Source: Phaeobacter porticola (GTDB lineage Bacteria > Pseudomonadota > Alphaproteobacteria > Rhodobacterales > Rhodobacteraceae). From it: a stretch of 64,000 bases of DNA. The notes below the pieces were generated by a model that was not told the origin of the DNA, searched no databases, and saw nothing but the letters and a program-made list of their open reading frames with translations. Where the stretch lies: the NCBI RefSeq assembly GCF_001888185.1, contig NZ_CP016364.1, forward strand, positions 1,736,001-1,800,000. The letters run 5' to 3'. Below, in pieces: positions 1 to 10,315 of this stretch (position 1 is its first letter; each line of letters starts with the position of its first letter). Both the position numbers and the translations under genes were made by a program.

Positions 1-554
1 GGGTTTTGGTCACCGCTGAGCCGATCGGTCGGCTGCTCTTCGGGTGAAGCAGGTCGTGCATCCCCCCCGATCGCAGGCCGCGTGCCGCTTACGACGGGCT
101 GTGGTGGCTGTGCCGGTTCGGAAGCAACCACCAGCTGCTGTTCCTGACTGGGTGCATTTGGCGCTGGCAACGCTTCGACCGGAGTGACCGGCGCATCACG
201 GGCGACATCAATCGCAGGCGCACCCAGACCACCGGGGGCATCACGATCCCCGCTGTCCAGTTCCGTCCCGACGTCGGGGCGACTGGCCGGATTGATATCA
301 GCATCGGCGAGTGCGGCCAAATCGTCCCCCACCACCTGCGGATCCAGTGCTGCTGGTGGGGTTTCAACCAGATCAGGATCCGCGCCAGACCGTTCAACCG
401 GCGTTTCGTCCAATGGCGCCAGCACGTCAGCACGTTCCGGTTCTGCCACGCTTACCTCGACCGATTGCGGCAATGGAACCGACAGCGACCACACCAAGGC
501 GCCACCTGCGGCCACCAAGGCCCCGAAACTCACGCCTCCAAGAAACCCTCGCAT
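1..554 (-). CDS. Membrane-anchored protein, 5' part only (possible divergent polysaccharide deacetylase, YibQ-like)
   Basis: An open minus-strand frame starts at an ATG at 552-554 and runs off the left edge of the window, so only about 184 N-terminal residues are seen. It begins with a hydrophobic segment (MRGFLGGVSFGALVAAGGAL), which predicts a signal anchor. A long low-complexity stretch rich in Pro, Ala, Asp and Glu follows. No catalytic domain is visible. In related roseobacters I recall a divergent polysaccharide deacetylase family protein with this kind of N-terminus next to the trp genes, so that is the best guess, but the part that would prove it lies outside the window. It is divergent from trpG with about 200 bp between them. 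Confidence 0.5.
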   Translation of the reverse strand, partial: MRGFLGGVSFGALVAAGGALVWSLSVPLPQSVEVSVAEPERADVLAPLDETPVERSGADPDLVETPPAALDPQVVGDDLAALADADINPASRPDVGTELDSGDRDAPGGLGAPAIDVARDAPVTPVEALPAPNAPSQEQQLVVASEPAQPPQPVVSGTRPAIGGDARPASPEEQPTDRLSGDQN

Positions 555-755
555 CTATCTCCTGCCTCTCGTTGCCTTCTGGAACCGGTTGCTTTCTGTT
601 GGTCAGGCCAACACCGTGAGACATACGCGGGGCCCTAAGCCCCCAGCTGCCGGTGATGTGCTCTTGACGCTGCCGCGCAACCCTGAACAAGTATGTTGCA
701 ACCACTATACTGCGGCGTGGCCCCGGCCCGCCAGCCCTTAAACGAGCCTGCGAAC

Positions 756-1337
756 ATGCTGCTGCTGATCGACAACTACGATTCCTTTACTTACAATCTG
801 GTCCACTACCTGGGCGAGCTTGGCGCCGATGTCGCCGTGCATCGCAATGATGCGCTCAATGTGCAGGATGCAATGGCGATGAAGCCTGCGGGCATCTTGC
901 TGTCCCCGGGCCCCTGTGACCCCGATCAGGCGGGCATTTGCCTGGCACTGACCGAGGCCGCGGCCGAAACCCGCACCCCTTTGCTGGGGGTCTGCCTCGG
1001 GCATCAGACCATTGGTCAGGTCTTTGGCGGCAATGTGGTGCGTTGCAAGGACATCGTTCACGGCAAGATGGGCACCATGCACCACATCAACAAGGGTCTC
1101 TTTGCGGGTCTGCCCTCTCCGTTTGAAGCCACCCGCTATCACTCTCTGGTGGTCGAGCGCGACACCCTGCCCGACTGTCTTGAAATCACGGCCGAACTGG
1201 ATGATGGCGTCATCATGGGGCTGCAACACAAGGAACTGCCAATCCACGGCGTGCAGTTCCATCCGGAATCCATTGCCTCGGAACACGGTCACGCGCTGCT
1301 GAAGAATTTTCTTAATGAGATGAAGGTTCCAGCATGA
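756..1337 (+). CDS. trpG: Anthranilate synthase component II (glutamine amidotransferase)
   Basis: This 193-residue class I glutamine amidotransferase supplies ammonia from glutamine to TrpE for making anthranilate, the first committed step of tryptophan synthesis, in the cytosol. The nucleophile is Cys80 in GVCLGHQ, and His169 and Glu171 of HPES complete the triad; the N-terminus [13 protein letters not shown] is typical. An in-frame GTG/ATG further upstream would add 21 residues unlike the family, so the ATG at 756 is preferred. It overlaps trpD by ATGA, implying translational coupling. TrpE is not in the window. The fold is shared with PabA, so it might also serve folate synthesis; the trp context favours TrpG. 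Confidence 0.95.
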   Translation: MLLLIDNYDSFTYNLVHYLGELGADVAVHRNDALNVQDAMAMKPAGILLSPGPCDPDQAGICLALTEAAAETRTPLLGVCLGHQTIGQVFGGNVVRCKDIVHGKMGTMHHINKGLFAGLPSPFEATRYHSLVVERDTLPDCLEITAELDDGVIMGLQHKELPIHGVQFHPESIASEHGHALLKNFLNEMKVPA

Positions 1338-2362
1338 GCAACGCAATGAAGCCGTTGATCGACGCCGCCGCCGACCGCGCCCTGACACGCGCAGAGGCTG
1401 AGGACGCCTTTACCCATCTGTTCGAAGGCAACGCAACGCCCAGCCAGATGGGCGGCTTGCTCATGGCGCTGCGCACACGCGGCGAAACGGTGGACGAGTA
1501 TGCCGCCGCCGCTGCTGTGATGCGGGCGAAATGTAACCCCGTGGTGGCTCCGGCTGGCGCAATGGACATCGTCGGAACCGGTGGTGACGGCAAGGGCACG
1601 CTTAATATATCAACGGCGACGGCTTTTGTGGTCGCAGGCGCCGGTACAATTGTGGCCAAACATGGCAACCGCAACCTGTCATCGAAATCCGGCGCGGCAG
1701 ATGCGCTTGGCCAGATGGGCATCAATGTGATGGTGGGTCCGAAGGTGGCAGAACAGGCGCTGCAAGAGGCGGGAATCTGCTTTATGATGGCCCCCATGCA
1801 CCACCCTGCGATTGCCCATGTGATGCCAACGCGGCAGGAACTGGGGACGCGCACGATCTTTAATATCCTTGGCCCGTTGACGAACCCCGCAGGCGTCAAA
1901 CGCCAGCTGACTGGTGCGTTTTCGCGCGACCTGATCCGGCCAATGGCCGAGACTCTGGGACAGCTCGGCGCGGAACAGGCCTGGTTGGTTCATGGTTCTG
2001 ACGGCACGGATGAGCTGACCATAACCGGCGTCAGTTGGGTTGCCGCACTTACCACCGCGGGCACAATCGCAGAAATGGAGCTGCATCCCGAGGATGCCGG
2101 TCTGCCCGTCCACCCATTTGAGGCTATCGTTGGTGGTTCGCCTGAAGAAAATGCCAAAGCTTTCAATGCACTGCTGTCCGGCGCGCCGTCAGCCTATCGT
2201 GACGCTGTTTTGCTGAACTCCGCCGCAGCACTGGTTGTTGCAGGGGCGGTAAGCAATCTGAAAGAGGGCGTTGAACGCGCCAGGACCAGTATCGACAGTG
2301 GCGCCGCCCGCGCCAAGATCGAGGCTGTCGCCCGCATCACCACAGCTGCGGGTAACGCATGA
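1334..2362 (+). CDS. trpD: Anthranilate phosphoribosyltransferase
   Basis: This 342-residue enzyme transfers phosphoribose from PRPP to anthranilate, the second step of tryptophan synthesis. The glycine-rich PRPP/anthranilate loop [14 protein letters not shown] lies at about residues 81-94, followed by the family's [18 protein letters not shown]-like region (here [18 protein letters not shown]). Length is normal for the family. It overlaps trpG by 4 nt and the downstream ung gene by 4 nt (ATGA both times), so the three are almost certainly co-translated from one message. Confidence 0.96.
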   Translation: MSNAMKPLIDAAADRALTRAEAEDAFTHLFEGNATPSQMGGLLMALRTRGETVDEYAAAAAVMRAKCNPVVAPAGAMDIVGTGGDGKGTLNISTATAFVVAGAGTIVAKHGNRNLSSKSGAADALGQMGINVMVGPKVAEQALQEAGICFMMAPMHHPAIAHVMPTRQELGTRTIFNILGPLTNPAGVKRQLTGAFSRDLIRPMAETLGQLGAEQAWLVHGSDGTDELTITGVSWVAALTTAGTIAEMELHPEDAGLPVHPFEAIVGGSPEENAKAFNALLSGAPSAYRDAVLLNSAAALVVAGAVSNLKEGVERARTSIDSGAARAKIEAVARITTAAGNA

Positions 2363-3012
2363 CCGCAGAATTGGCGGATCTCGGCGGCTGGGCAGACCTT
2401 GATTTCTTTCACAGCACATACCCGGCCATCGCCAGGGCGGTGACCGCTGATCCACGGCAGATCCTGCCAACAACCAACCAGCGATTTCAGGCCCTGCGCC
2501 TGACCCAGCCCGAAACAACCCGCGTCGTCATTCTGGGCCAGGATCCCTATCCGACGCCCGGCCATGCCCATGGGCTGTCTTTCTCGGTGGAGCCTGACGT
2601 GCACCCCCTGCCCCGATCGTTGCAAAATATTTTCAACGAATTGCACGCCGATATTAATGTCGAACGACCCAATGGCGATTTGCGCGGCTGGGCCCGTCAG
2701 GGCGTTCTATTGCTGAACACGGTGCTCAGCGTGCCCGCGGGAGAGGCCAACGGCCACAAGGATCTTGGCTGGCAATTGCTGGCACATCAGATCCTTACCG
2801 CGACCAGTCAGCGCCCGACAGCCTACATATTATGGGGCAAACAGGCGCAAGGGCTTGAAAAATATATTCAACCGGGCGATCACCTCATTCTGAGGACAGC
2901 CCACCCCTCACCGCTTTCGGCGCGGCGCGGCTTTTTTGGCTCGCGGCCCTTTTCGACGGTGAACAGCTGGCTAACCATGCGGGGGCAGCCGCAAATTGAC
3001 TGGAACGCGTGA
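2359..3012 (+). CDS. ung: Uracil-DNA glycosylase, family 1
   Basis: This 217-residue enzyme removes uracil from DNA to start base excision repair. The water-activating motif appears as [17 protein letters not shown] and the DNA-intercalating/His motif as [18 protein letters not shown]. The usual GQDPYHGPGQ is changed to [10 protein letters not shown], keeping the Asp and Tyr that matter. It sits between trpD and trpC with a 4-nt overlap upstream. The trpC start lies 14 nt past its stop codon. The placement of a repair gene inside a tryptophan operon probably means shared expression only, not shared function. Confidence 0.92.
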   Translation: MTAELADLGGWADLDFFHSTYPAIARAVTADPRQILPTTNQRFQALRLTQPETTRVVILGQDPYPTPGHAHGLSFSVEPDVHPLPRSLQNIFNELHADINVERPNGDLRGWARQGVLLLNTVLSVPAGEANGHKDLGWQLLAHQILTATSQRPTAYILWGKQAQGLEKYIQPGDHLILRTAHPSPLSARRGFFGSRPFSTVNSWLTMRGQPQIDWNA

Positions 3013-3026
3013 CCGGAGGCGTCAAG

Positions 3027-3839
3027 ATGACAGAAACTGTGCTGGACAAGATCAAGGCCTATAAGCTCGAAGAGATCGCCGCCGACAAGGCTGCCAAACC
3101 AATGGAAGCAGTCGAAGCAGAGGCCCGAGATGCCGATCCCGTGCGTGGTTTTGCCAAGGCCTTGATGACCGCCGGACGCCAGGGATATGGGCTGATTGCC
3201 GAGATCAAGAAAGCCAGCCCTTCCAAAGGGTTGATCCGCGAAGACTTTGATCCTGCGGCACTCGCCAAAGCCTATGAGGCAGGTGGTGCCACTTGTCTCT
3301 CGGTGCTGACTGACACGCCCAGTTTCAAAGGAGCAAAACCATTTCTGTCGGCCGCGCGCGCCGCCTGTAACCTACCGGTCCTGCGCAAAGATTTCATGTA
3401 CGACCCATATCAGGTCGCCGAGGCCCGCGCTCTTGGCGCTGATTGCATTTTGATCATCCTCGCCTCTGTCTCTGATGCGCAGGCGGCAGAGCTGGAGGCC
3501 GCTGCGACCGATTGGGACATGGATGTGCTCCTTGAAGTCCACGACGAGGAAGAGTTGCACCGTGCCTGCAATCTGAAATCACCGCTTCTTGGCATAAACA
3601 ACCGGAATCTCAAGACATTTGACACCACGCTCGATACCACCCGCACCCTGTCGCGGCTGGTCCCGGCAGAGCGGACCATTGTCTGCGAAAGCGGCCTCTC
3701 GACCCCACAGGACCTGTCCGACATGGCGCGCTATGGGGCACGCAGCTTCCTCATTGGTGAGAGCCTGATGCGTCAGGACGATGTCGCTGCCGCAACCCGC
3801 GCGATCCTATCCGCCCCCCTGATGCCCGGAGCAATGTGA
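3027..3839 (+). CDS. trpC: Indole-3-glycerol phosphate synthase
   Basis: This 270-residue TIM-barrel enzyme converts CdRP to indole-3-glycerol phosphate in tryptophan synthesis. The family motif [11 protein letters not shown] is present, as are [20 protein letters not shown] and VCESGL, which carry the catalytic Lys, Glu and Asn residues. A GTG at 3009 is in frame, but the ATG at 3027 has a GGAGG ribosome site 7 nt upstream, so that start was chosen. It is not fused to TrpF. The downstream moaC ATG overlaps the stop codon by one base. Confidence 0.95.
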   Translation: MTETVLDKIKAYKLEEIAADKAAKPMEAVEAEARDADPVRGFAKALMTAGRQGYGLIAEIKKASPSKGLIREDFDPAALAKAYEAGGATCLSVLTDTPSFKGAKPFLSAARAACNLPVLRKDFMYDPYQVAEARALGADCILIILASVSDAQAAELEAAATDWDMDVLLEVHDEEELHRACNLKSPLLGINNRNLKTFDTTLDTTRTLSRLVPAERTIVCESGLSTPQDLSDMARYGARSFLIGESLMRQDDVAAATRAILSAPLMPGAM

Positions 3840-4309
3840 TGTCACTCACGCATTTCGACGGCAAGGGCGATGCCCATATGGTTGATGTCTCGGACAAGGC
3901 TGTAACATCCCGTATTGCCACGGCAACAGGTCACATCACCATGGCCCGTGAAACCTTTGATATCATTTCACAAGGTCGCGCAAAAAAAGGCGATGTCTTA
4001 AGTGTCGCACGCCTGGCCGGCATCATGGGGGCCAAGAAAACACCCGATCTGATCCCGCTCTGCCATCCTCTGCCAGTTACCAAGGTCGCAGTTGACCTGA
4101 CACTTGATCCCGACCTGCCCGGCGTACGGGTCGAGGCCACTGTGAAAACCACAGGCCAAACCGGGGTCGAGATGGAGGCGCTGACGGCAGTGTCAACCGC
4201 CGCGCTTACCGTCTATGACATGGCCAAGGCCGTGGATAAGGCGATGGAGATAGGCGGCATTCATGTCACGCTAAAAGATGGCGGCAAATCAGGCCGGTAC
4301 GAGGCTTAG
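3839..4309 (+). CDS. moaC: Cyclic pyranopterin monophosphate synthase
   Basis: This 156-residue enzyme acts with MoaA to make cyclic pyranopterin monophosphate, the first step of molybdenum cofactor synthesis. The signature [17 protein letters not shown] and the C-terminal [19 protein letters not shown] and LKDGGKSG match the family closely. A GTG at 3836 is in frame, but the ATG at 3839, overlapping the trpC stop in TGATG, fits normal family length. The moeA start follows with no gap. MoaA is not in the window. Confidence 0.95.
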   Translation: MSLTHFDGKGDAHMVDVSDKAVTSRIATATGHITMARETFDIISQGRAKKGDVLSVARLAGIMGAKKTPDLIPLCHPLPVTKVAVDLTLDPDLPGVRVEATVKTTGQTGVEMEALTAVSTAALTVYDMAKAVDKAMEIGGIHVTLKDGGKSGRYEA

Positions 4310-5482
4310 ATGATCTCTGTTTCCGACGCGCTGGACGCGCTTCTTGCCCTCGTGTCCCCCACAGCAGTTGAGACTGTGCCGCTGCGTGCCGCGGCTGGCC
4401 GTGTGCTGGCAGCGCCTGTTACTGCCCGGCGCGATCAGCCACCCTTCGCGGCCTCGGCCATGGACGGCTACGCGGTGAAGGCTGCCGAAGTTGAGCGCGA
4501 CGCCATGTTCAAGATCATCGGAGAAAGTGCCGCAGGCCACGGATTTGCCGGGCAAGTTGGTGCTGGCCAGGCCGTTCGTATCTTTACCGGCGCACCGGTG
4601 CCAAAGGGCGCTGATTTTGTTGTTATTCAAGAAGATATAAGTCGAACCGGATCCTTGATCACCATTTCGGATCATCCGGGCCCTGGTCGTAATATCCGCG
4701 CCCTCGGCAGTGATTTTTGCGTGGGCTCCAGCGTCAGCGCACCCCGTATTCTATCGCCCGCCGATATCGCACTGCTCGCCGCGATGAACATCGCCGATGT
4801 GCCTGTACGCACCAAGCCCACGGTCGCGCTGATCTCTACGGGCGACGAATTGGCGCTGCCCGGCGATATGCCCGGACCTGATCAGATCATCGCGTCGAAC
4901 ACTTTTGGTTTGGACGCGATGATCACCGCTGTCGGTGCCACGGCGCGCATTCTGCCGATTGCGCGCGACACGATCGGTAGCCTGAGCATGGCATTGGAGT
5001 TGGCGAACAAGGCCGATCTGATTGTCACCATCGGCGGCGCGTCGGTCGGAGATCACGATCTGGTTGAGCAGGTGACCGAAGATGTCGGCATGTCGCGGTC
5101 ATTTTACAAGGTCGCAATGCGTCCTGGCAAACCACTGATGGCTGGGAAAATAGGTCCGTCAGCCATGGTAGGCTTGCCGGGAAATCCTGTCTCTGCAATG
5201 GTTTGTGGACATATCTTCTTGTTGCCGATGCTGCGAGTCATGCTGGGACTTTCGCCCGAGACGCAGACGCCACCGCTCGCGCCTCTGGCCAATGACCTGC
5301 CGCCCAACGGGCCCCGCACCCATTACATGCGCGCGCGCCTGGACAACCATGGTCTGCACGTCTTTGATGATCAGGACAGCGCCCGTCTCGCCCTATTTGC
5401 TGAGGCAAACGCTCTTGTGATCCGCCCGCCCCATGACACCGCCCGACAAAAGAGTGAGCACCTCGCCTATATCGCGATTTGA
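4310..5482 (+). CDS. moeA: Molybdopterin molybdenumtransferase
   Basis: This 390-residue protein inserts molybdate into adenylylated molybdopterin, the last common step of molybdenum cofactor synthesis. Visible family features are FAASAMDGYAVK near the N-terminus, the gephyrin-like core with STGDEL and GGASVGDHD, and MRPGKPLMAG followed by GLPGNPVSA. It begins directly after the moaC stop, the tail of the trp-ung-moa run. No terminator is evident before the lexA promoter, so some read-through into lexA is possible. Confidence 0.95.
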   Translation: MISVSDALDALLALVSPTAVETVPLRAAAGRVLAAPVTARRDQPPFAASAMDGYAVKAAEVERDAMFKIIGESAAGHGFAGQVGAGQAVRIFTGAPVPKGADFVVIQEDISRTGSLITISDHPGPGRNIRALGSDFCVGSSVSAPRILSPADIALLAAMNIADVPVRTKPTVALISTGDELALPGDMPGPDQIIASNTFGLDAMITAVGATARILPIARDTIGSLSMALELANKADLIVTIGGASVGDHDLVEQVTEDVGMSRSFYKVAMRPGKPLMAGKIGPSAMVGLPGNPVSAMVCGHIFLLPMLRVMLGLSPETQTPPLAPLANDLPPNGPRTHYMRARLDNHGLHVFDDQDSARLALFAEANALVIRPPHDTARQKSEHLAYIAI

Positions 5483-5561
5483 TTTCACCTGCCAGGATTT
5501 CAGTTTATCGACAAATCACCGTCAATTTCACGCCAATTGGCGTGTTTTGCGGAACCGACGG

Positions 5562-5590
5562 TTGACACAAAACGAGAACATGCGTAGAAC
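5562..5590 (+). promoter_or_regulatory. lexA promoter with overlapping SOS box
   Basis: A TTGACA -35 element (5562-5567) and a TAGAAC -10 element (5585-5590) are spaced by exactly 17 nt. A perfect alphaproteobacterial LexA box, GAAC-N7-GAAC, lies at 5576-5590 and covers the -10. This predicts autorepression of lexA by LexA, relieved during DNA damage. The lexA ATG is 34 nt downstream of the box. Confidence 0.85.
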
Positions 5591-5623
5591 AAAGGGAAAC
5601 ATCGAGCGGTCGAAAGGGATGTC

Positions 5624-6310
5624 ATGCTGACGAAAAAGCAGTTGGATTTGCTGGATTTTATCCACACGCGCCTGCAAAAGGATGGTGTCCCCCCAAGTTT
5701 TGATGAAATGAAGGTCGCGCTGGACCTGCGATCAAAATCCGGTATCCACAGACTGATCACGGCATTGGAAGAACGCGGATTTATCCGCCGTCTTGCCCAC
5801 CGCGCCCGCGCTATCGAGATCATTCGGTTGCCGGACAGTCTGGGGAGAATGGCTGCACCTGCCCCCAAAGATCTAGGTGCGGTCCCGGCGCCCGCGAACC
5901 AGACAATGGCGCCGGTGATGGCCGCTGCGGTTGAACTGCCCGTAATGGGCCGTATCGCTGCCGGTGTGCCGATCGAAGCCATCAATCAGGTTTCCCATCA
6001 GGTCGCCGTACCGGCTTCGATGCTCTCGGCGCAGGGTCAGCATTTCGCATTGGAGGTCCGCGGTGACTCCATGATAAATGCAGGGATCAATGATGGTGAT
6101 ATTGTGGTCATCCGCGAAACCGCTGTTGCCGATGATGGCGATGTTGTGGTTGCCCTGGTCGAAGGTCAGGAAGCGACATTGAAGCGGATCTATCGAAATG
6201 GCGGCACGATCGAGCTTGAGGCGGCCAATCCCGCGTATGAAACGCGCCAGTACCCGCATGACAAGGTCAAGGTGCAGGGCCGTCTTGTCGGATTGATCCG
6301 CTCGTATTGA
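5624..6310 (+). CDS. lexA: LexA repressor (SOS regulator)
   Basis: This 228-residue protein represses DNA-damage genes and cleaves itself when RecA filaments form. It has an N-terminal winged helix (about residues 1-65, [13 protein letters not shown]...) and a C-terminal S24 peptidase domain. The cleavage bond is Ala113-Gly114 in RIAAGVP; the catalytic Ser149 (RGDSM) and Lys187 (ATLKRI) are present. Length fits the longer alphaproteobacterial type. It is controlled by the SOS box just upstream. Confidence 0.96.
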   Translation: MLTKKQLDLLDFIHTRLQKDGVPPSFDEMKVALDLRSKSGIHRLITALEERGFIRRLAHRARAIEIIRLPDSLGRMAAPAPKDLGAVPAPANQTMAPVMAAAVELPVMGRIAAGVPIEAINQVSHQVAVPASMLSAQGQHFALEVRGDSMINAGINDGDIVVIRETAVADDGDVVVALVEGQEATLKRIYRNGGTIELEAANPAYETRQYPHDKVKVQGRLVGLIRSY

Positions 6311-6649
6311 TCCGCTACCTGATCAACCACATCTGCGGTCGTGACCGCCGGAAAAGTCATGTCGGACAAGTCACGTGGGCGGATCATATCACCCAAGACG
6401 TTGATGGATATGTCAAACGTCATGGCGCACAACCTGCGATGACATGTGGCCAACTGACAGGTTTTGCGACTGAACGAGTCTCTACTATTGAAAAACACTA
6501 CAGAGCATTTTGACGGCCTTGTTGCAGCTTATCGCAACCTTTGCGCGCCACCTGACACCCTGTGTATGAACTAGATATTGCCGGTCGCCTGTTGCACCGG
6601 CAATCCTGCGATGCCGACTATACCTGTGGGAAGGCAATTCAGAGTTTAT
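6311..6649. other. Intergenic region between lexA and comEC 3' ends
   Basis: About 340 bp separate the converging lexA and comEC genes. No convincing gene is seen. A 9-bp inverted repeat (ATTGCCGGT ... ACCGGCAAT) at 6577-6604 with a 10-nt loop could fold in RNA from both strands, but it lacks a clear run of T, so a terminator role is uncertain. Confidence 0.5.
6577..6604. repeat. Inverted repeat, possible bidirectional terminator stem
   Basis: Perfect 9-bp arms ATTGCCGGT and ACCGGCAAT enclose a 10-nt loop between the convergent lexA and comEC genes. No U-tract follows on the plus strand, so it is an imperfect terminator candidate. Confidence 0.4.
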
Positions 6650-8710
6650 TTATGGCCCCGAGCGGCTCCATAGCCGATCCCCGATCACATCTTGCGCCGA
6701 CACCCAGCGGCCATCGGATTGCATCTGGACGCTGCCCAGATGGCGCAGTGCGTCAGCGTCAAACACCAGACAATCCCCTTTTGGGCTCAACGGTTTGGCG
6801 CTGACAATCACGTCCTCAGCCGCGCACCGGATCAGGGCTTCGGCCGCTGTCTTGTTGATCACATGGATCAGTGTTCGTGCGGGTGAACCAACCTGTAACG
6901 ACATCGTTTTTCCTGGCAGGCTCGCCAGAGTTGGGGACCCCCGTTGCAGATATGGCCAAAGTGCTGCCGCTTCTGCCTGTGAGCGTAGGCTGCCATCGTT
7001 TTCGGCCCATCTTTCAGCAGCATAGCCGTGACCTTTGGCGCGTGACAGGGTACGACCATCCTCTGTCATCACACCAACGATTCCGCCGTTTGGTGCAATC
7101 AGCACCGGTGGTCGCTGCGCGCCCTGCCACAGCAGACCAGCCACAAACAGCACTGGCAGCCCATACCAGCGCAGCCTGCCGCGCCAGAGGATCAGAAATA
7201 ACCCGCCAATGGCAATCAGGGGCAGCACTCCGGCAGACGGCATGTGAACCGCCCCCTGCGCCCCATCCAGCGAGGCCACCCAATTGGCGATAAACAAGAT
7301 CCAGCGAATGCCTAGATCCATCACCCACAGCCCCGGCGCCGCGGCTCCAATTGGCGCAAGACAGAGCGCAAGCACCGCCGCAGGCACCACCACCAGCCCC
7401 ATCACCGGGACCGCAAGCACATTGGCAAGCAAGCCGTAGTGCGATAGCAGATTGAAATGTGCCGCCGCAAAGGGTGCCGTTGCGGCCCCCGCCACAAGCG
7501 ATGACAACAAGACCCCCACAGCAATTTGCATCCACCGGGGCCCACGTGCCGCGACACCTCCCTGAATGCCACCAAAGACCGCAATCAAAGCCGTTGTCGC
7601 GGCAAAGCTCATCTGAAAACCCGGACCAAGCAGGCTCTCGGGTCGCAGTGTCAGGATGATCATCGCGGCCATCGCCACGGCCCGCAATGACAGCGCTCGT
7701 CGATCCAGCAACACCGCGCCCAGCATCATGGCCACCATGACATAGGCACGGGTGCTGGCCACCTGTGCGCCGGACAATGCCAGATAGGCGCTGGCGGCCA
7801 GAAGCGCCCCAACGGCAGCAATTTTCTTGGCCTCACATCGTAGGGCTAGCGGGGGTGCCAGCGCCAATAGCAGCCGCAACCCGCCAAATACGAAGCTCGC
7901 CAACAGCCCCATATGCAGGCCAGAGATCGCCAGTAGATGGGCCAGATTGCTGGCGCGCAATGCCTCCAGCGCAGATTGCGGAATGCCCGACCTGTCACCT
8001 GTGGTGATCGCCGCTGCAAATCCACCGGTGGCGCGGGGCATCCGCGAACGGATCGCTCCAGACAGGCGCTGACGCAACTGATCCACGGCAAGACCACGAC
8101 TGGTTGGACGAATGGTCAGCACTGGCACACGGGTATAGCCAACCGCCCCAAGCTTCTGAAACCAGGCGTGGCGACGAAAGTCAAAGCCATGCGGTTCCAC
8201 CGGACCCTGCGGCGGCATCAGATGTGCTGTTGTCATCACGCGAACGCCAATTTCCGGCACCTTAGCGCCCTCTGGCAGCGACAGCCGAACACGTTCTGGT
8301 GTCTTGCCCGGTGCGATCTGCCCAAGGCGCAGCTGGTCCAGCGTTATCCGTAACCGGTCGCGGGAAGAGCGATCTATCGCAATGACACGACCTTCGACCG
8401 GACCATAGCTGCGGAAACTCAGCACTGGGGCAGCAACAGACTGCGCCCGCAGCCCGGCCACCGTGAACCCTGTGACAACCACCAGCACGGCCCAGCCTAG
8501 AAACACCGCGCCATCTTGCCTGTCGCCGCGCCGCAGCAACATCCAGCCGCCCATCCCGATAGCGGCACCCGTGGCATAATGGGCGACGCCCGGCTCAAAC
8601 CGCAGAGAAAAGAAAATGCCGATACCTGTGCCAAACAGCACTGGCACCCAGGGAAAGAGATCCCCCCGCTGGAATTGCAACAGCTGGTCAAGAACGCCCA
8701 AGGCGCGCAT
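6650..8710 (-). CDS. comEC: ComEC/Rec2-family DNA uptake channel protein
   Basis: This 686-residue inner-membrane protein belongs to the ComEC/Rec2 family, whose members pass single-stranded DNA into the cytoplasm during natural transformation. Many hydrophobic segments are visible. The family core LLAISGLHMGLL and a helical competence domain follow an N-terminal soluble domain. The C-terminal 200 residues show no HxHxDH motif, so the metallo-beta-lactamase-like domain of Gram-positive ComEC is missing, as in many alphaproteobacteria. An upstream in-frame start at 8830 would overlap gltX and give a non-family N-terminus, so the ATG at 8708-8710 was used. It is divergent from gltX. Confidence 0.88.
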   Translation of the reverse strand: MRALGVLDQLLQFQRGDLFPWVPVLFGTGIGIFFSLRFEPGVAHYATGAAIGMGGWMLLRRGDRQDGAVFLGWAVLVVVTGFTVAGLRAQSVAAPVLSFRSYGPVEGRVIAIDRSSRDRLRITLDQLRLGQIAPGKTPERVRLSLPEGAKVPEIGVRVMTTAHLMPPQGPVEPHGFDFRRHAWFQKLGAVGYTRVPVLTIRPTSRGLAVDQLRQRLSGAIRSRMPRATGGFAAAITTGDRSGIPQSALEALRASNLAHLLAISGLHMGLLASFVFGGLRLLLALAPPLALRCEAKKIAAVGALLAASAYLALSGAQVASTRAYVMVAMMLGAVLLDRRALSLRAVAMAAMIILTLRPESLLGPGFQMSFAATTALIAVFGGIQGGVAARGPRWMQIAVGVLLSSLVAGAATAPFAAAHFNLLSHYGLLANVLAVPVMGLVVVPAAVLALCLAPIGAAAPGLWVMDLGIRWILFIANWVASLDGAQGAVHMPSAGVLPLIAIGGLFLILWRGRLRWYGLPVLFVAGLLWQGAQRPPVLIAPNGGIVGVMTEDGRTLSRAKGHGYAAERWAENDGSLRSQAEAAALWPYLQRGSPTLASLPGKTMSLQVGSPARTLIHVINKTAAEALIRCAAEDVIVSAKPLSPKGDCLVFDADALRHLGSVQMQSDGRWVSAQDVIGDRLWSRSGP

Positions 8711-8789
8711 GCTTGCTCCTTGCCTTCTGGCTCGGTAGACAGGCTGCAAAACTAGCCCTTCCATGGTTTCCAAAAGGTAAATCACCCTC

Positions 8790-10190
8790 ATGTCCAAACC
8801 GGTCGTCACCCGTTTCGCTCCTTCGCCCACCGGCTATCTGCATATCGGCGGCGCCCGCACCGCGCTGTTCAACTGGCTTTATGCCCGTGGTCGCGGTGGC
8901 AAGTTCCTATTGCGGATCGAAGACACCGATCGCGAACGATCCAACCCGGAGGCGACCGCGGCCATTCTGCAGGGGATGGCCTGGCTCGGCCTTGATCATG
9001 ATGGCGAGGTGGTCAGCCAGTTTGAGGGTGCCGACCGTCACGCCGCCGTTGCCCGCGAACTGCTGGAAACCGGAAAGGCCTACAAATGTTTTGCCAGTCA
9101 GGACGAAATCGCAGCCTTCCGGGATCAAGCAAAAGCGAGTGGTAAATCAACGTTTTACCGCTCTCCTTGGCGGGACGCTGATGCGGCCGATCACCCGGAT
9201 GCGCCCTACGTGATCCGCATCAAGGCACCGCAGGATGGCACGACCGTGATCCGGGATGAAGTACAGGGAGATGTCACCATCCGCAACGATCAGCTTGATG
9301 ACATGATCCTGCTGCGTTCGGATGGCACCCCAGTCTACATGCTGGCCGTTGTGGTGGATGATCATGATATGGGTGTCACCCATGTGATCCGCGGCGATGA
9401 CCATCTCAACAATGCCGCCCGGCAGATGATGATCTATGAGGCGATGGGCTGGGATGTGCCGGTCTGGGCCCATATCCCGCTGATCCACGGGGCGGACGGC
9501 AAGAAACTCTCCAAACGCCATGGTGCGCTTGGTGCGCAAGAATATCAGGCAATGGGCTATCCGGCGGCCGGCATGCGCAACTATCTGGCCCGTCTGGGCT
9601 GGAGCCACGGTGACGACGAGTTCTTTACCGACGCGCAGGCGCGCGACTGGTTTAATCTGGATGGGATCGGCAAAAGCCCAGCCCGGTTCGATACCAAAAA
9701 GCTGGAAAACCTCTGCGGTCAGCATATTGCCATCAGCGATGATGCTGCGCTGCGGAATGAATTGCAGGGCTATCTGGCGGCAGCTGACAAACCACAGTTA
9801 AATGACGTTCAGTCAAACGATCTTGAACGTGCGATGTATTGCCTCAAGGACCGGGCCAAGACTTTTCCTGAATTGCTTGAAAAGGCGCATTTTATTCTAG
9901 TTTCACGCCCGATTGAGCCGGATCAGAAGGCGGCAAAAGCCCTGGCATCTGTATCCGACGGTATACTGAGTGAATTGACGCCGCAGCTGCAAAATGCTAG
10001 CTGGTCACGAGACGATCTGGAGGCGCTTCTGAATGAATTTGCAGAAGCACAGGATACCAAGTTCGGCAAACTGGCAGGCCCGTTGCGGGCTGCACTGGCA
10101 GGCCGCGCGGTAACACCTTCAGTTTTCGATATGATGCTGATTCTGGGCCGGGACGAAACACTGGCCCGTCTCACCGACGTTGCAGGCTGA
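8790..10190 (+). CDS. gltX: Glutamate--tRNA ligase
   Basis: This 466-residue class I aminoacyl-tRNA synthetase charges tRNA-Glu. The HIGH-type motif is in [15 protein letters not shown] near the N-terminus and the KMSKS-type motif appears as KKLSKRHGA in the middle. The C-terminal half is the helical anticodon-binding part. Alphaproteobacteria often carry two GltX paralogues, one of which can charge tRNA-Gln, and the sequence alone does not say which this is. Confidence 0.95.
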   Translation: MSKPVVTRFAPSPTGYLHIGGARTALFNWLYARGRGGKFLLRIEDTDRERSNPEATAAILQGMAWLGLDHDGEVVSQFEGADRHAAVARELLETGKAYKCFASQDEIAAFRDQAKASGKSTFYRSPWRDADAADHPDAPYVIRIKAPQDGTTVIRDEVQGDVTIRNDQLDDMILLRSDGTPVYMLAVVVDDHDMGVTHVIRGDDHLNNAARQMMIYEAMGWDVPVWAHIPLIHGADGKKLSKRHGALGAQEYQAMGYPAAGMRNYLARLGWSHGDDEFFTDAQARDWFNLDGIGKSPARFDTKKLENLCGQHIAISDDAALRNELQGYLAAADKPQLNDVQSNDLERAMYCLKDRAKTFPELLEKAHFILVSRPIEPDQKAAKALASVSDGILSELTPQLQNASWSRDDLEALLNEFAEAQDTKFGKLAGPLRAALAGRAVTPSVFDMMLILGRDETLARLTDVAG

Positions 10191-10315
10191 TCCCGCCGTT
10201 AACCGTAGGGTAAGCCGTTACCGCTATGACCTCACTTGCGCGATTGCCGTGCAAGTGGTGCCTGCCCGGGGCGGGGTTTATCCTCGCTTCGTGCCTGTAT
10301 CAGGAAGGGACATCT

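Noticed and set aside
6307-6513. Plus-strand 68-codon frame after lexA
   Set aside because: No ribosome site, overlaps the lexA stop and has no family resemblance.
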